A DNA stretch of 64,000 bases from Mesonia sp. HuA40 (GTDB lineage: Bacteria > Bacteroidota > Bacteroidia > Flavobacteriales > Flavobacteriaceae). A model generated the notes under the pieces. It did not search any database. It was not told the origin of the DNA and saw only the letters and a program-made list of their open reading frames with translations. The stretch covers positions 310,001-374,000 of the forward strand of contig NZ_VRLT01000059.1 in assembly GCF_008017835.1 (NCBI RefSeq), in the 5' to 3' direction. The position numbers were made by a program, and so were the translations under genes. Below, piece by piece: positions 9,012-17,883 of this stretch (position 1 is its first letter; every line of letters starts with the position of its first letter).

Positions 9012-9659
9012 TTATAGTTTACCTATTCTTTTAAGAAAAAATAACAGAATTAAAGGAATTAATAACAATATAGCCATAAGTAAATTGGTTTGTAATAGGC
9101 TTGGTGCTAAAACAAGACTAATAAAGTAACCTGCCATAGCTCCACCAAAATGCGCATCATGCCCTATTAAATCATTTTGGGCCTTCATTCCGTAAAGGGT
9201 GTAGAGTAAGTACCCTATTCCAAAAACATATGCCGGAATGGGTATAATAAAAAATAAGCCCAACATCATATCTGGACGCAATAAAATAGCCGAATATAGC
9301 ACTCCCATAACCGCTCCACTTGCACCTACGGCACTATAATAGCTGTTATTTTTATGCATTATAAACGAGAATAAGTTACCCGCAATTAAACTACCTAAAT
9401 ATATTATAATAAAAGCAAATACACCAAGATCATAAATTACCACATTAGCAAAGAAATATAGGGTAAGCATATTCACCAGGAGGTGTGTAGGATCAACGTG
9501 TAAAAACCCAGAACTTAAGAAACGAATGCGTTCTCCATTTTGTAAAGGCCCTATCATAAATTTATAACGATTAAAAAAATTGGCATCTTGAAAGCCTTTA
9601 AAAGATACAATTACGTTGATGGCAATAAATAATAGGGTAACTAATTCTATACTATTCAT
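9012..9659 (-). CDS. Rhomboid family intramembrane serine protease
   Basis: 215 residues from the ATG at 9659 (MNSIELVTLL). A longer reading from 9719 would add 20 non-membrane residues and overlap the divergent gene, so I reject it. Six or so membrane segments. The catalytic serine sits in GASGAVMG (S114) and the histidine in GHDAHFGG (H170). The HxxxN oxyanion element HLLVN (H59, N63) is present, so the enzyme looks active. It should cleave membrane-spanning helices in the inner membrane; the substrate is unknown. It shares a short 54-base region with the divergent acyltransferase gene. Confidence 0.9.
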   Translation of the reverse strand: MNSIELVTLLFIAINVIVSFKGFQDANFFNRYKFMIGPLQNGERIRFLSSGFLHVDPTHLLVNMLTLYFFANVVIYDLGVFAFIIIYLGSLIAGNLFSFIMHKNNSYYSAVGASGAVMGVLYSAILLRPDMMLGLFFIIPIPAYVFGIGYLLYTLYGMKAQNDLIGHDAHFGGAMAGYFISLVLAPSLLQTNLLMAILLLIPLILLFFLKRIGKL

Positions 9660-9713
9660 GTAACATTGGTTTGTGTTCAAAGATAGCATATCTTTGCAAC
9701 AAAATGCGCCTAC

Positions 9714-10613
9714 ATGCAACGATTGATTTTTGTTTTTAGTTACCCTTTTTTATGGGTTCTAGCCATATTACCATTTCCATTACTTTATTTGATTTCTGAC
9801 TTTGTATACTTTTGGGTTTATCACATTATTAGGTATAGAAGAAAAGTGGTAGATTATAATCTTGCGTTAGCTTTCCCAAAATTATCAGTCAGGGAAAGAA
9901 ATAAAATCCGCAAAGAATTTTATCATCATTTTTGCGATTCATTTTTAGAAATGATTAAAACCTTAAAAATGAGCGACAAACAATTAAAAACCCGATTTAA
10001 GATTTTAAATCCAGAAGTGCTCAAAGAAATAGAAGCTCAGAAAAAAAGTTACATTTTATTAATGGGTCATTATGCCAGTTATGAGTGGGTTCACGCTTTG
10101 CATTTTCATGCTATTACTTTTAAAGCCTACGGTGTTTATAAGCCTATTAAAAATAAACATTTTGACAAGCTCATTCGCAAAATTAGAGGAAAATACAACA
10201 CCCACATGCTGCCTAGCAAAATAGTTCCTAAAATAATTTTGAAAAATAAAAAAAATCAAACCCTAAGCAGTTATGGTATGGTTGCCGATCAATCTCCTCG
10301 TCCCAAGAAAGCAAAACACTATGTAAACTTTTTCAATCATAAAGTCCCCTCTTTTGTGGGACCAGAATATCTTGCAAAAAAATTAAATCTTAGCGTAGTT
10401 TATCTCCACGTTAATAAAACCAAAAGAGGAAAATATGAGGCTCGATTACAACCTATAACTTATACCCCTTACCAATACGAAGATTTTAAATTAACGGATA
10501 TCTATTACGATTTGCTCGAAAAACAAATTAACGAAAATCCTGCTTATTACTTATGGACACACAAAAGATGGAAACACAAATTAAATGAACTTGATGCTAA
10601 AAATCCTGCATAA
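9714..10613 (+). CDS. Lysophospholipid / lipid A-type acyltransferase (LpxL/HtrB family)
   Basis: 299 residues. N-terminal membrane anchor (about 5-38), then the acyltransferase domain with the catalytic HX4E motif (H119 to E124 in GHYASYEW) and the later block GMVADQSPRP followed by VNFFNHKVPSFVGPEYLAKK. This family transfers acyl chains to lipid A precursors or related lipids at the inner membrane. Flavobacterial members are usually annotated as lysophospholipid acyltransferases; the exact acceptor cannot be told from sequence. Divergent from the rhomboid gene. Confidence 0.88.
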   Translation: MQRLIFVFSYPFLWVLAILPFPLLYLISDFVYFWVYHIIRYRRKVVDYNLALAFPKLSVRERNKIRKEFYHHFCDSFLEMIKTLKMSDKQLKTRFKILNPEVLKEIEAQKKSYILLMGHYASYEWVHALHFHAITFKAYGVYKPIKNKHFDKLIRKIRGKYNTHMLPSKIVPKIILKNKKNQTLSSYGMVADQSPRPKKAKHYVNFFNHKVPSFVGPEYLAKKLNLSVVYLHVNKTKRGKYEARLQPITYTPYQYEDFKLTDIYYDLLEKQINENPAYYLWTHKRWKHKLNELDAKNPA

Positions 10614-10670
10614 ATTTTTACTATTAAGTTAAAAATTTTTACATTCGACAACAACTAAACTTGAACTAAA

Positions 10671-12035
10671 ATGATTTTTAAAAACCACATTTGGAAAACG
10701 CTATTTTTTTGTTTTCTGGGCTTTACTGCTGTATTATTCTCTTGTAGTGATGATGAATCTTCCTCTGTTACCGAAGAAGATAAAACATTGGTAATTTCAA
10801 CTAATATTAACAGTTTAACTTTTGAAGACACTGAATTGGGAAGTAATAGTAATCGAAATTTTTCATTGCAATATGCAAACCTCAACACTCCTATTAAAAT
10901 TACAACGATGGGAGATTTCAAAATTGGATTTGATCTTGAAAATTTATCGCAAAGCATTGATATTTCAAATGAAGATAAAGAAACTACAAAAACTATTTAC
11001 GTACAATTTACACCTACCCAAACTGGCATACAAAACAGTGAGTTAAAAATTGTGAATGGTGATGAATTCGAAAAAATTATCACTTTGCAAGCAAAAGGGA
11101 AAGAGAAAACCATAACGATGAGCACCTTTTCAGATAAGCGGGTAGCTTTTGGTAATGGGCACGACCAATCAGCGGTTCAGAGTTTTGATTTTCCTACCGA
11201 TATTGATAAAGTTTCCCAAATTAAAATGTTTGTAAAATTAAGATGTCCAGCCGGTGGCTGTGATGAATGGGATGTTTTTGCTAATGTAAAGGTAAAAGAC
11301 CCTGCAACTGGTGAATTTTATGAAATGGGCAGGTTTATAACCCCTTACTGGAATGACAACAGCCAACTTCCTCGTGGTTTTGAATATGATGTTACCGATT
11401 TTAAATCTTTACTTACCGGAAATAATGAATTGCGTATTCGTACAGAATGTTGGAATAGTAAAGGTTACCTAGTATCGGTTGAGTTCGATTTTATTTATGG
11501 TACACCTGATTATAAATATTCAGCCATAGTACCGATTATTGCTTATGATGATTGGTCATCTTCGGGAGTTCCTTACGGAAAAGCACATAATTTTGATCTC
11601 GATAAGTCGGTAAGTATACCTAATGAAGCCGAAAAAATACATTTGCGCTCTACTATTTCTGGTTGGGGACATGCGACACCTTATGATAGTGGCGGAAGAG
11701 GTTGTGCAGAATGGTGCTACAGAACCCATTATATAAAAATAAATGGTACTCAAAAATATACGCACGATATGGGACCCATTGGTTGTGCACAAAACCCTGT
11801 AAGTAATCAAGAGCCAGGAAACTGGAAACCTGATCGCGCTGGTTGGTGCCCTGGTATGGAGGTTCCCATAAGAATTGATGAAATGGAAAGTACCTGGGCT
11901 GGTCAGTCCTTTAATTTTGAATATGATTATGAAAACTGGACCAACAACGGTGCTAATGGTGACGCTTTTTATGCCACCAACACCTTTGTCGTAGTACAAA
12001 GTAACAATCCAATTAGTCCCGCGATTGTGAATTAA
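10671..12035 (+). CDS. Peptide-N-glycosidase F (PNGase F) homologue, lipoprotein with extra N-terminal Ig-like domain
   Basis: 454 residues. Lipoprotein signal (lipid cysteine C25, LFSCSDD). Residues about 40-143 form an Ig-like (ASPM/hydin or DUF1573-like) domain absent from the classical enzyme. Residues about 148-454 match Elizabethkingia PNGase F closely: CDEWD, GRFITPYW, LPRGFEYDVTDFKSLL, YGTPDYKYSA, GVPYGKAH, STISGWGHATPYD, RGCAEWC, PDRAGWCPGM. The catalytic residues equivalent to D60, E118 and E206 are D201, E259 and E347, and the disulfide cysteines are kept. It should release N-glycans from glycoproteins by cleaving the GlcNAc-Asn amide bond, at the cell surface or in the periplasm. 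Followed by a terminator. Confidence 0.93.
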   Translation: MIFKNHIWKTLFFCFLGFTAVLFSCSDDESSSVTEEDKTLVISTNINSLTFEDTELGSNSNRNFSLQYANLNTPIKITTMGDFKIGFDLENLSQSIDISNEDKETTKTIYVQFTPTQTGIQNSELKIVNGDEFEKIITLQAKGKEKTITMSTFSDKRVAFGNGHDQSAVQSFDFPTDIDKVSQIKMFVKLRCPAGGCDEWDVFANVKVKDPATGEFYEMGRFITPYWNDNSQLPRGFEYDVTDFKSLLTGNNELRIRTECWNSKGYLVSVEFDFIYGTPDYKYSAIVPIIAYDDWSSSGVPYGKAHNFDLDKSVSIPNEAEKIHLRSTISGWGHATPYDSGGRGCAEWCYRTHYIKINGTQKYTHDMGPIGCAQNPVSNQEPGNWKPDRAGWCPGMEVPIRIDEMESTWAGQSFNFEYDYENWTNNGANGDAFYATNTFVVVQSNNPISPAIVN

Positions 12036-12056
12036 TCAACTAACTTATTATTCAAA

Positions 12057-12091
12057 AAAAAGCCTTTCGAAATGATCCCGAAAGGCTTTTT
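12057..12091. terminator. Intrinsic terminator, convergent PNGase F and glmM genes
   Basis: 13-bp stem AAAAAGCCTTTCG (12057-12069) with CGAAAGGCTTTTT (12079-12091), 9-base loop, with A and T runs on both sides. Works in both directions. Confidence 0.85.
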
Positions 12092-12109
12092 CCATCTTAA
12101 ATAGTATTA

Positions 12110-13492
12110 CTAATTTAAGCTTTCCAACTCTTTTATAAAACGCACTGCCAATTGATCGGCTTCTTTCTGCGTTTTGGCTTCGGTGTAAATTCGAATAATT
12201 GGTTCTGTATTTGATTTTCTAAGGTGTACCCAACTTTCTTCAAAATCAATTTTCACCCCATCTATGGTACTCACCTCTTCTCCGCTATATTGCTTAGCCA
12301 TCGTATCAAGTAAAGCATCAACATTTAATTCAGGTGTGAGCTGCGCTTTATTCTTGCTCATATAATAGCTCGGATAGGTTTTTCTAAGCTCCGAAAGACT
12401 AAGTTTTTTATTGGCCAAATGAGATAAGAAAAGGGCAATACCTACAAGGCTATCCCTACCATAATGCAAATTTGGTAAAATAATCCCTCCGTTGCCTTCT
12501 CCTCCTATAACCGCTTGTTTTTCTTTCATCAAAGCTACAACGTTTACTTCACCAACGGCACTGGCAAAATACGATCCCCCGTGTTTTTGAGTAATATCAC
12601 GCAATGCCCTAGAAGAAGATAAATTACTTACCGTATTACCTTTTTGTTTACCTAAAACATAATCCGCTACAGCTACTAGGGTGTATTCTTCACCAAACAT
12701 AGCACCATTTTCATCAATAAAAGCTAACCGGTCGACATCTGGATCAACAACAATTCCCATATCTGCATTTTCTTGAACCACCCTTTCGCTAAGGTCTGTC
12801 AAGTGTTCTTTTAATGGCTCTGGGTTATGCGGAAACTCCCCTGTAGGTTCACAAAACAATTTAACCGTATCAACCCCTAGGCGATCAAGTAAGCGAGGTA
12901 CCGCTATACCTCCTGTAGAGTTTACCCCATCTACTACAACTCTGAAATCTGCGGCTTTAATAGTTTCTACATCTACCCAATCTAAGGCTAAAATCTCATC
13001 GATATGCAAATCTATATAAGCTTGATTTTTGGTAATTTTCCCTAATTCTTCAACTAAGGCAAAAGTAAATGATTCATCTTCGGCAATCTCTAAAATTCGT
13101 TTACCATCAGTTGCATTTAAAAATTCACCTTTATAATTTAGTAATTTTAGGGCATTCCATTGTTTTGGGTTATGACTTGCTGTAAGAATTATGCCACCGT
13201 CTGCATGTTCTAATTTTACCGCCATTTCTACGGTTGGAGTAGTTGATAAATCTAGATCTATTACTTGTATCCCCAATCCTACTAAAGTATTCATGACCAA
13301 TTGCTGAATCATAGCCCCAGATATTCTGGCATCTCGGCCAATTACAACTCTATAAGTTTCTTTATTCCTATCTTCTTTTAGCCAGGTACCATAAGCAGCG
13401 GCATATTTTACGGCATCTATGGGGGTAAGATTATCTCCTACCCTACCACCAATTGTACCTCTTATTCCTGAAATTGATTTTATAAGTGTCAT
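12110..13492 (-). CDS. glmM: Phosphoglucosamine mutase
   Basis: 460 residues from the ATG at 13492 (MTLIKSISGIRGTIGG), the standard flavobacterial start. A 37-codon upstream extension would run over the promoter and is not credible. Alpha-D-phosphohexomutase family: phosphoserine loop TASHNPKQWNALK, metal loop DPDVDRLAF, sugar loop GEGNGG and the phosphate-binding block RKSNTEPIIRIY. It converts glucosamine-6-phosphate to glucosamine-1-phosphate for UDP-GlcNAc and so for cell wall and LPS. A good promoter lies just upstream. Confidence 0.9.
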   Translation of the reverse strand: MTLIKSISGIRGTIGGRVGDNLTPIDAVKYAAAYGTWLKEDRNKETYRVVIGRDARISGAMIQQLVMNTLVGLGIQVIDLDLSTTPTVEMAVKLEHADGGIILTASHNPKQWNALKLLNYKGEFLNATDGKRILEIAEDESFTFALVEELGKITKNQAYIDLHIDEILALDWVDVETIKAADFRVVVDGVNSTGGIAVPRLLDRLGVDTVKLFCEPTGEFPHNPEPLKEHLTDLSERVVQENADMGIVVDPDVDRLAFIDENGAMFGEEYTLVAVADYVLGKQKGNTVSNLSSSRALRDITQKHGGSYFASAVGEVNVVALMKEKQAVIGGEGNGGIILPNLHYGRDSLVGIALFLSHLANKKLSLSELRKTYPSYYMSKNKAQLTPELNVDALLDTMAKQYSGEEVSTIDGVKIDFEESWVHLRKSNTEPIIRIYTEAKTQKEADQLAVRFIKELESLN

Positions 13493-13515
13493 CGATTTTG
13501 TATTAATTAAAAAAA

Positions 13516-13545
13516 CAAATATACTGTTGTATTGTAAGCTTGCAA
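13516..13545 (-). promoter_or_regulatory. Bacteroidota promoter for glmM (TTG-N19-TATATTTG)
   Basis: On the minus strand TTG (13545-13543) is followed by exactly 19 bases and TATATTTG (13523-13516), an exact fit to TTG-N19-TAnnTTTG. The -7 box ends 23 bases before the glmM ATG, which supports that start. Confidence 0.75.
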
Positions 13546-13585
13546 AATACTTGTTTAAACAAAGCCTTTCACCTATCTTGTGCCT

Positions 13586-14209
13586 ATGAATTATTTGGCA
13601 CATATTTATCTATCTCAAGCAAGGCCAATGGTGGCTTTAGGCAATTTTATGGCAGATTCGGTAAAAGGTAATGACTATCAAAATTATAGCACCGCTATTA
13701 AAAAAGGAATTTTACTTCATCGTTCTATAGATAGTTTTACTGATAGTCATCCTGTTGTATATCAAAGTGCTCATAGGTTTTTTAACAAATTTAGACACTA
13801 TAATAAGGTGATTAACGATGTGCTGTACGACCACTTCTTAGCCGTTAATTGGGCCGAGTATAGCATTGTTAACCTAGATGATTTTATTGAGAATTTTTAT
13901 ATTTTACTTGACCAACATAAATCGGTTTTACCGCAAAAAGTGAATCAGTTTTACCCTATTATGATTAAGCAAAATTGGCTCAAAAGTTACCAAAGTATAT
14001 CGGGAATTACTCAAATACTAGATCAAATGTCACGTCGCATTCCTACCAAGGCACCATTATCAGAAGCCGTTCCCATTATGCAAAATCATTATTTACCTAT
14101 GCAGAATGAGTTTAAAATTTTCTTTACGGATTTAATACAGCACTCCCAAGAAAAGCTGGCACTTTTAGATAAAGAATATCCTGAGGGAATAAATGAAAAA
14201 TTTTATTAA
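13586..14209 (+). CDS. Acyl carrier protein phosphodiesterase family (AcpH, DUF479)
   Basis: 207 residues from the ATG at 13586 (MNYLAHIYLS); a GTG two codons upstream is also in frame. The family signature is clear: ALGNFMADSVKG near the start, then GILLHRSIDSFTDSHP and VLYDHFLAVNW, an HD-like metal-binding arrangement. AcpH removes the 4'-phosphopantetheine arm from acyl carrier protein. Bacteroidota homologues carry the same annotation without direct proof. Divergent from glmM, 66 bases before uvrA. Confidence 0.85.
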   Translation: MNYLAHIYLSQARPMVALGNFMADSVKGNDYQNYSTAIKKGILLHRSIDSFTDSHPVVYQSAHRFFNKFRHYNKVINDVLYDHFLAVNWAEYSIVNLDDFIENFYILLDQHKSVLPQKVNQFYPIMIKQNWLKSYQSISGITQILDQMSRRIPTKAPLSEAVPIMQNHYLPMQNEFKIFFTDLIQHSQEKLALLDKEYPEGINEKFY

Positions 14210-14275
14210 AGGTTTAAGATTGGTATTTTCACTATAAGCTAATATTGGCTAAATTAGCGGTCTGCAAAATTTGTT

Positions 14276-17122
14276 ATGAAGAACTCTGAAGATTTTATAG
14301 AAGTACTGGGCGCTCGAGTGCATAATTTAAAAAATATTGATGTCAAGATTCCGCGAGATCAATTGGTGGTAATAACCGGTCTCAGCGGTTCGGGTAAGTC
14401 ATCCTTGGCATTTGATACCATATATGCAGAAGGCCAACGTAGGTATATAGAAACGTTTTCGGCTTATGCCAGACAATTTTTAGGTGGTCTTGAAAGACCT
14501 GATGTAGATAAAATTGAAGGGCTTTCTCCTGTCATTGCTATAGAACAAAAGACCACGAGTAAAAGTCCCCGAAGTACTGTTGGTACAATTACCGAAATTT
14601 ACGATTTCCTACGACTTTTATATGCGCGAGCTTCTGATGCGTATAGTTATGAAACGGGAGAGAAAATGGTAAGTTATAGTGATGAACAGATTCAAGAACT
14701 AATTACTAAAAATTATCTAGGGCAACGTATTAACATTCTTGCTCCAGTTATCCGTTCCCGTAAAGGGCATTATCGTGAATTGTTTGAACAAATTGCTAAA
14801 CAGGGTTTTGTAAAGGTACGCGTCGATGGTGAGATTGTCGATATAGAAAAAGGCATGAAGCTAGATCGGTATAAAACCCATGATATTGAGATTGTCATAG
14901 ATCGATTAGCTATCGACGAAACAGAAAATACGCAAAAAAGACTATACAATAGTATACTCACTGCCTTAGACCAGGGAGAGGATGTACTCATGATTATTAA
15001 ACAGGGAGATAAAAAAGAGCGTTATTTTAGTAGGACTCTAATGTGCCCTACTACGGGTATTTCTTACCCTAATCCAGAGCCTAATAACTTTTCATTTAAT
15101 TCACCTAAAGGAGCCTGTCCTGTTTGCAATGGTATAGGCGAGTTGTATCAAGTAAACCAAGAAAAAATAATTCCAGACAATAAGAAGTCTATTCAAGCAG
15201 GCGGCTTAATACCTTATGGTGCTTACAAAAAAAACTGGGCTTTTAAACAGTTAGAACTTATAGCGCAACGCTATGATTTTAAACTTAACGATCCCATAAA
15301 AAAAATACCTCAAGAAGCACTCAATTTGATATTGCATGGAGGTAAAGAAAAATTCACCTCAATTTCTAAGGATTTAGGTGTTAAACGATCACATAAAATA
15401 GATTTTGAAGGTGTAATACCTTTTATAGATAAAACTTTTAACGACAACGATTCTAGGAAATTAAAAAGATGGGCCAAGGCTTTTATGGATAGAATTGGTT
15501 GTACCACTTGCGCAGGAACTAGGTTGCGTAAGGAGAGTTTATATTTTAAAGTCAATCATTTAAACATCGCTGAGCTAGCCCAAAAGGATATCGCTAGCCT
15601 AAGCCTATGGTTTGCTGAAATAAAACAACAGCTTAGTAAAAAACAAATTCAAATTGCCGAAGAAATTATTAAAGAAATTCAAACCCGCCTACAGTTTTTA
15701 CTTGATGTAGGGCTAGATTATCTTAATCTTAACCGAAGTGCGAAAAGTCTATCTGGTGGTGAGGCACAACGTATACGTTTGGCAACTCAAATAGGCTCGC
15801 AATTGGTCGGGGTACTCTATATATTAGATGAACCTAGTATAGGCTTGCACCAACGTGACAATGAAAAATTAATCAATTCTTTACTCAATTTACGAGACGT
15901 AGGTAACTCTGTAATTGTAGTTGAGCACGATAAGGATATGATTGAACGTGCTGATTATGTTATTGACATAGGTCCTAAGGCAGGTAGAAATGGCGGTAAA
16001 ATTATAAGCGAAGGAAGTCCCAAACAATTATTAAAACAGAATACCCTAACGGCATCTTATTTAAATGGAAAGGTTGCGATTGAAATACCAGAAAAAAGGA
16101 GAGATGGTAACGGCAAAAAAATAATCCTTAAAGGCGCCACGGGTAATAATTTAAAAAATATTACAGCTACATTCCCCCTAGGAAAAATGATTGTAGTTAC
16201 CGGTGTTTCAGGAAGTGGTAAATCAACCCTTATTAATGAAACGCTGTACCCCATCATGAATGCGCATTATTTTAATGGGGTTAAAGAACCAAAACACTAT
16301 AAAAACATAAAGGGGCTTGAACATATAGATAAGGTTATAGACATTAATCAGTCTCCAATAGGCAGGACACCACGATCAAATCCTGCGACTTATACAGGAG
16401 TATTTTCTGAAATTAGAAGTTTATTTGCTAAAACGCCCGAAGCCCAAATAAGAGGTTATAAGCCAGGAAGGTTTAGCTTTAACGTAAAAGGAGGAAGGTG
16501 CGAAACTTGTCGCGGAGCAGGTTTACGAGTTATCGAAATGAATTTTTTACCCGATGTTTTTGTGGAATGCGAAACCTGCCAAGGCAAACGGTTTAATAGA
16601 GAAACACTCGAAATTCGATACAAAGGAAAATCTATTAACGATGTTTTAGAGATGACCATCGATGAAGCTACAGATTTTTTTGAACCGGTTCCTAAGATTT
16701 ACAGGAAACTCAAAACCATTCAAGATGTAGGTCTAGGATATATCAGTTTAGGACAACAAAGTACTACCCTATCGGGTGGCGAAGCGCAACGTATAAAATT
16801 GGCTACAGAATTATCAAAAAGAGACACTGGTAATACCTTTTACATTCTAGACGAACCCACCACTGGACTGCATTTTGAAGATGTAAATGTATTGATGAAG
16901 GTGCTGAATAAATTGGTGAATAAAGGGAATACTGTATTGATTATAGAGCATAATATGGATGTAATTAAATTGGCAGATCATATTATTGACATAGGTTTTG
17001 AAGGAGGTAAAAACGGTGGTGAAATTGTAGCTACAGGTACTCCAGAAGAGATAGTAAAACAAAGTAAAAGCTATACTGCCCAATTCTTGGCAAAAGAGCT
17101 TAAAGCTAACAAATTAAAATAA
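14276..17122 (+). CDS. uvrA: Excinuclease ABC subunit A
   Basis: 948 residues, usual length. It is the damage-recognition ATPase of nucleotide excision repair. Two ABC modules: Walker A GLSGSGKS at about 35-42 and GVSGSGKST near 642, signature LSGGEAQRIRLA in both, Walker B with ILDEPSIGLH and ILDEPTTGLH. Zinc-binding CxxC pairs are seen near residues 282 (CPVC), 408 (CTTC), 742 (CETC) and 765 (CETC). Followed 13 bases later by a LOG-family gene on the same strand, a common flavobacterial arrangement. Confidence 0.97.
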   Translation: MKNSEDFIEVLGARVHNLKNIDVKIPRDQLVVITGLSGSGKSSLAFDTIYAEGQRRYIETFSAYARQFLGGLERPDVDKIEGLSPVIAIEQKTTSKSPRSTVGTITEIYDFLRLLYARASDAYSYETGEKMVSYSDEQIQELITKNYLGQRINILAPVIRSRKGHYRELFEQIAKQGFVKVRVDGEIVDIEKGMKLDRYKTHDIEIVIDRLAIDETENTQKRLYNSILTALDQGEDVLMIIKQGDKKERYFSRTLMCPTTGISYPNPEPNNFSFNSPKGACPVCNGIGELYQVNQEKIIPDNKKSIQAGGLIPYGAYKKNWAFKQLELIAQRYDFKLNDPIKKIPQEALNLILHGGKEKFTSISKDLGVKRSHKIDFEGVIPFIDKTFNDNDSRKLKRWAKAFMDRIGCTTCAGTRLRKESLYFKVNHLNIAELAQKDIASLSLWFAEIKQQLSKKQIQIAEEIIKEIQTRLQFLLDVGLDYLNLNRSAKSLSGGEAQRIRLATQIGSQLVGVLYILDEPSIGLHQRDNEKLINSLLNLRDVGNSVIVVEHDKDMIERADYVIDIGPKAGRNGGKIISEGSPKQLLKQNTLTASYLNGKVAIEIPEKRRDGNGKKIILKGATGNNLKNITATFPLGKMIVVTGVSGSGKSTLINETLYPIMNAHYFNGVKEPKHYKNIKGLEHIDKVIDINQSPIGRTPRSNPATYTGVFSEIRSLFAKTPEAQIRGYKPGRFSFNVKGGRCETCRGAGLRVIEMNFLPDVFVECETCQGKRFNRETLEIRYKGKSINDVLEMTIDEATDFFEPVPKIYRKLKTIQDVGLGYISLGQQSTTLSGGEAQRIKLATELSKRDTGNTFYILDEPTTGLHFEDVNVLMKVLNKLVNKGNTVLIIEHNMDVIKLADHIIDIGFEGGKNGGEIVATGTPEEIVKQSKSYTAQFLAKELKANKLK

Positions 17123-17135
17123 CTTTATTAAGTAA

Positions 17136-17831
17136 ATGAATATGAGAAACGAAAAAAGACACAAGGGATGGAATGAGATTAAAACCAATGATAGTTGGGC
17201 CATTTTTAAAATAATGGGTGAATTTGTTGAAGGCTATGAAAAAATGAGCCGAATTGGTCCTTGTGTTTCAATATTTGGATCGGCACGTACTAAAGAAGAT
17301 CACAAATATTACCAATTGGCACAAAGCGTTGCTGCCAAAATTGTAGAACACGGCTACGGTGTCATTACAGGAGGTGGACCCGGTATTATGGAAGCTGGAA
17401 ATAAAGGCGCGCACCAAGCGGGGGGCGTTTCGGTTGGTTTAAACATAGATTTGCCTTTTGAGCAGCATGATAATCCTTATATCGATAAAGATAAAAACTT
17501 AAATTTTGACTACTTCTTTGTTCGTAAAGTAATGTTTGTAAAATATTCTCAAGGTTTTGTAGTAATGCCAGGTGGTTTTGGCACATTAGATGAATTATTC
17601 GAAGCCATCACGCTAATACAAACCCATAAAATCGATAAATTTCCGATCATCTTAGTTGGACGCGAATTTTGGGGCGGTTTATTTGACTGGGTCAAAAAGA
17701 CATTGTTAGACTCTTTTAATAATATCAGCGCAGGCGACATGGATTTAATACAATTGGTTGACACCGAAGAAGAGGTTATTGAAATACTCAATAAGTTCTA
17801 CGATGAATTTAACTTAAGTCCGAATTTCTAA
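17136..17831 (+). CDS. LOG family protein (TIGR00730), long form
   Basis: 231 residues, Rossmann-type protein of the lysine decarboxylase-like/LOG family with the paired motifs GGGPGIMEAGNKGA and PGGFGTLDE that form the nucleotide ribose-phosphate binding site. LOG enzymes hydrolyse cytokinin-type and other nucleoside monophosphates; other members act on purine nucleotides. The substrate here is unknown. It probably shares a transcript with uvrA (13-base gap). A second, shorter LOG gene occurs in this window on the minus strand near 36.5 kb. Confidence 0.87.
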   Translation: MNMRNEKRHKGWNEIKTNDSWAIFKIMGEFVEGYEKMSRIGPCVSIFGSARTKEDHKYYQLAQSVAAKIVEHGYGVITGGGPGIMEAGNKGAHQAGGVSVGLNIDLPFEQHDNPYIDKDKNLNFDYFFVRKVMFVKYSQGFVVMPGGFGTLDELFEAITLIQTHKIDKFPIILVGREFWGGLFDWVKKTLLDSFNNISAGDMDLIQLVDTEEEVIEILNKFYDEFNLSPNF

Positions 17832-17883
17832 AAAAAATTTCTGGTACTTGCTTGTTATAAGTAAGTACCCATTGTTTTCTTTT

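Noticed and set aside
11556-11999. 147-residue open frame on the minus strand
   Set aside because: Entirely antisense to the conserved PNGase F coding region and without any protein-like features.
17136-17831. The two LOG proteins as a recent duplication (with 36241-36849)
   Set aside because: They differ in length and most of their sequence and share only family motifs; they look like old, separate subfamilies.
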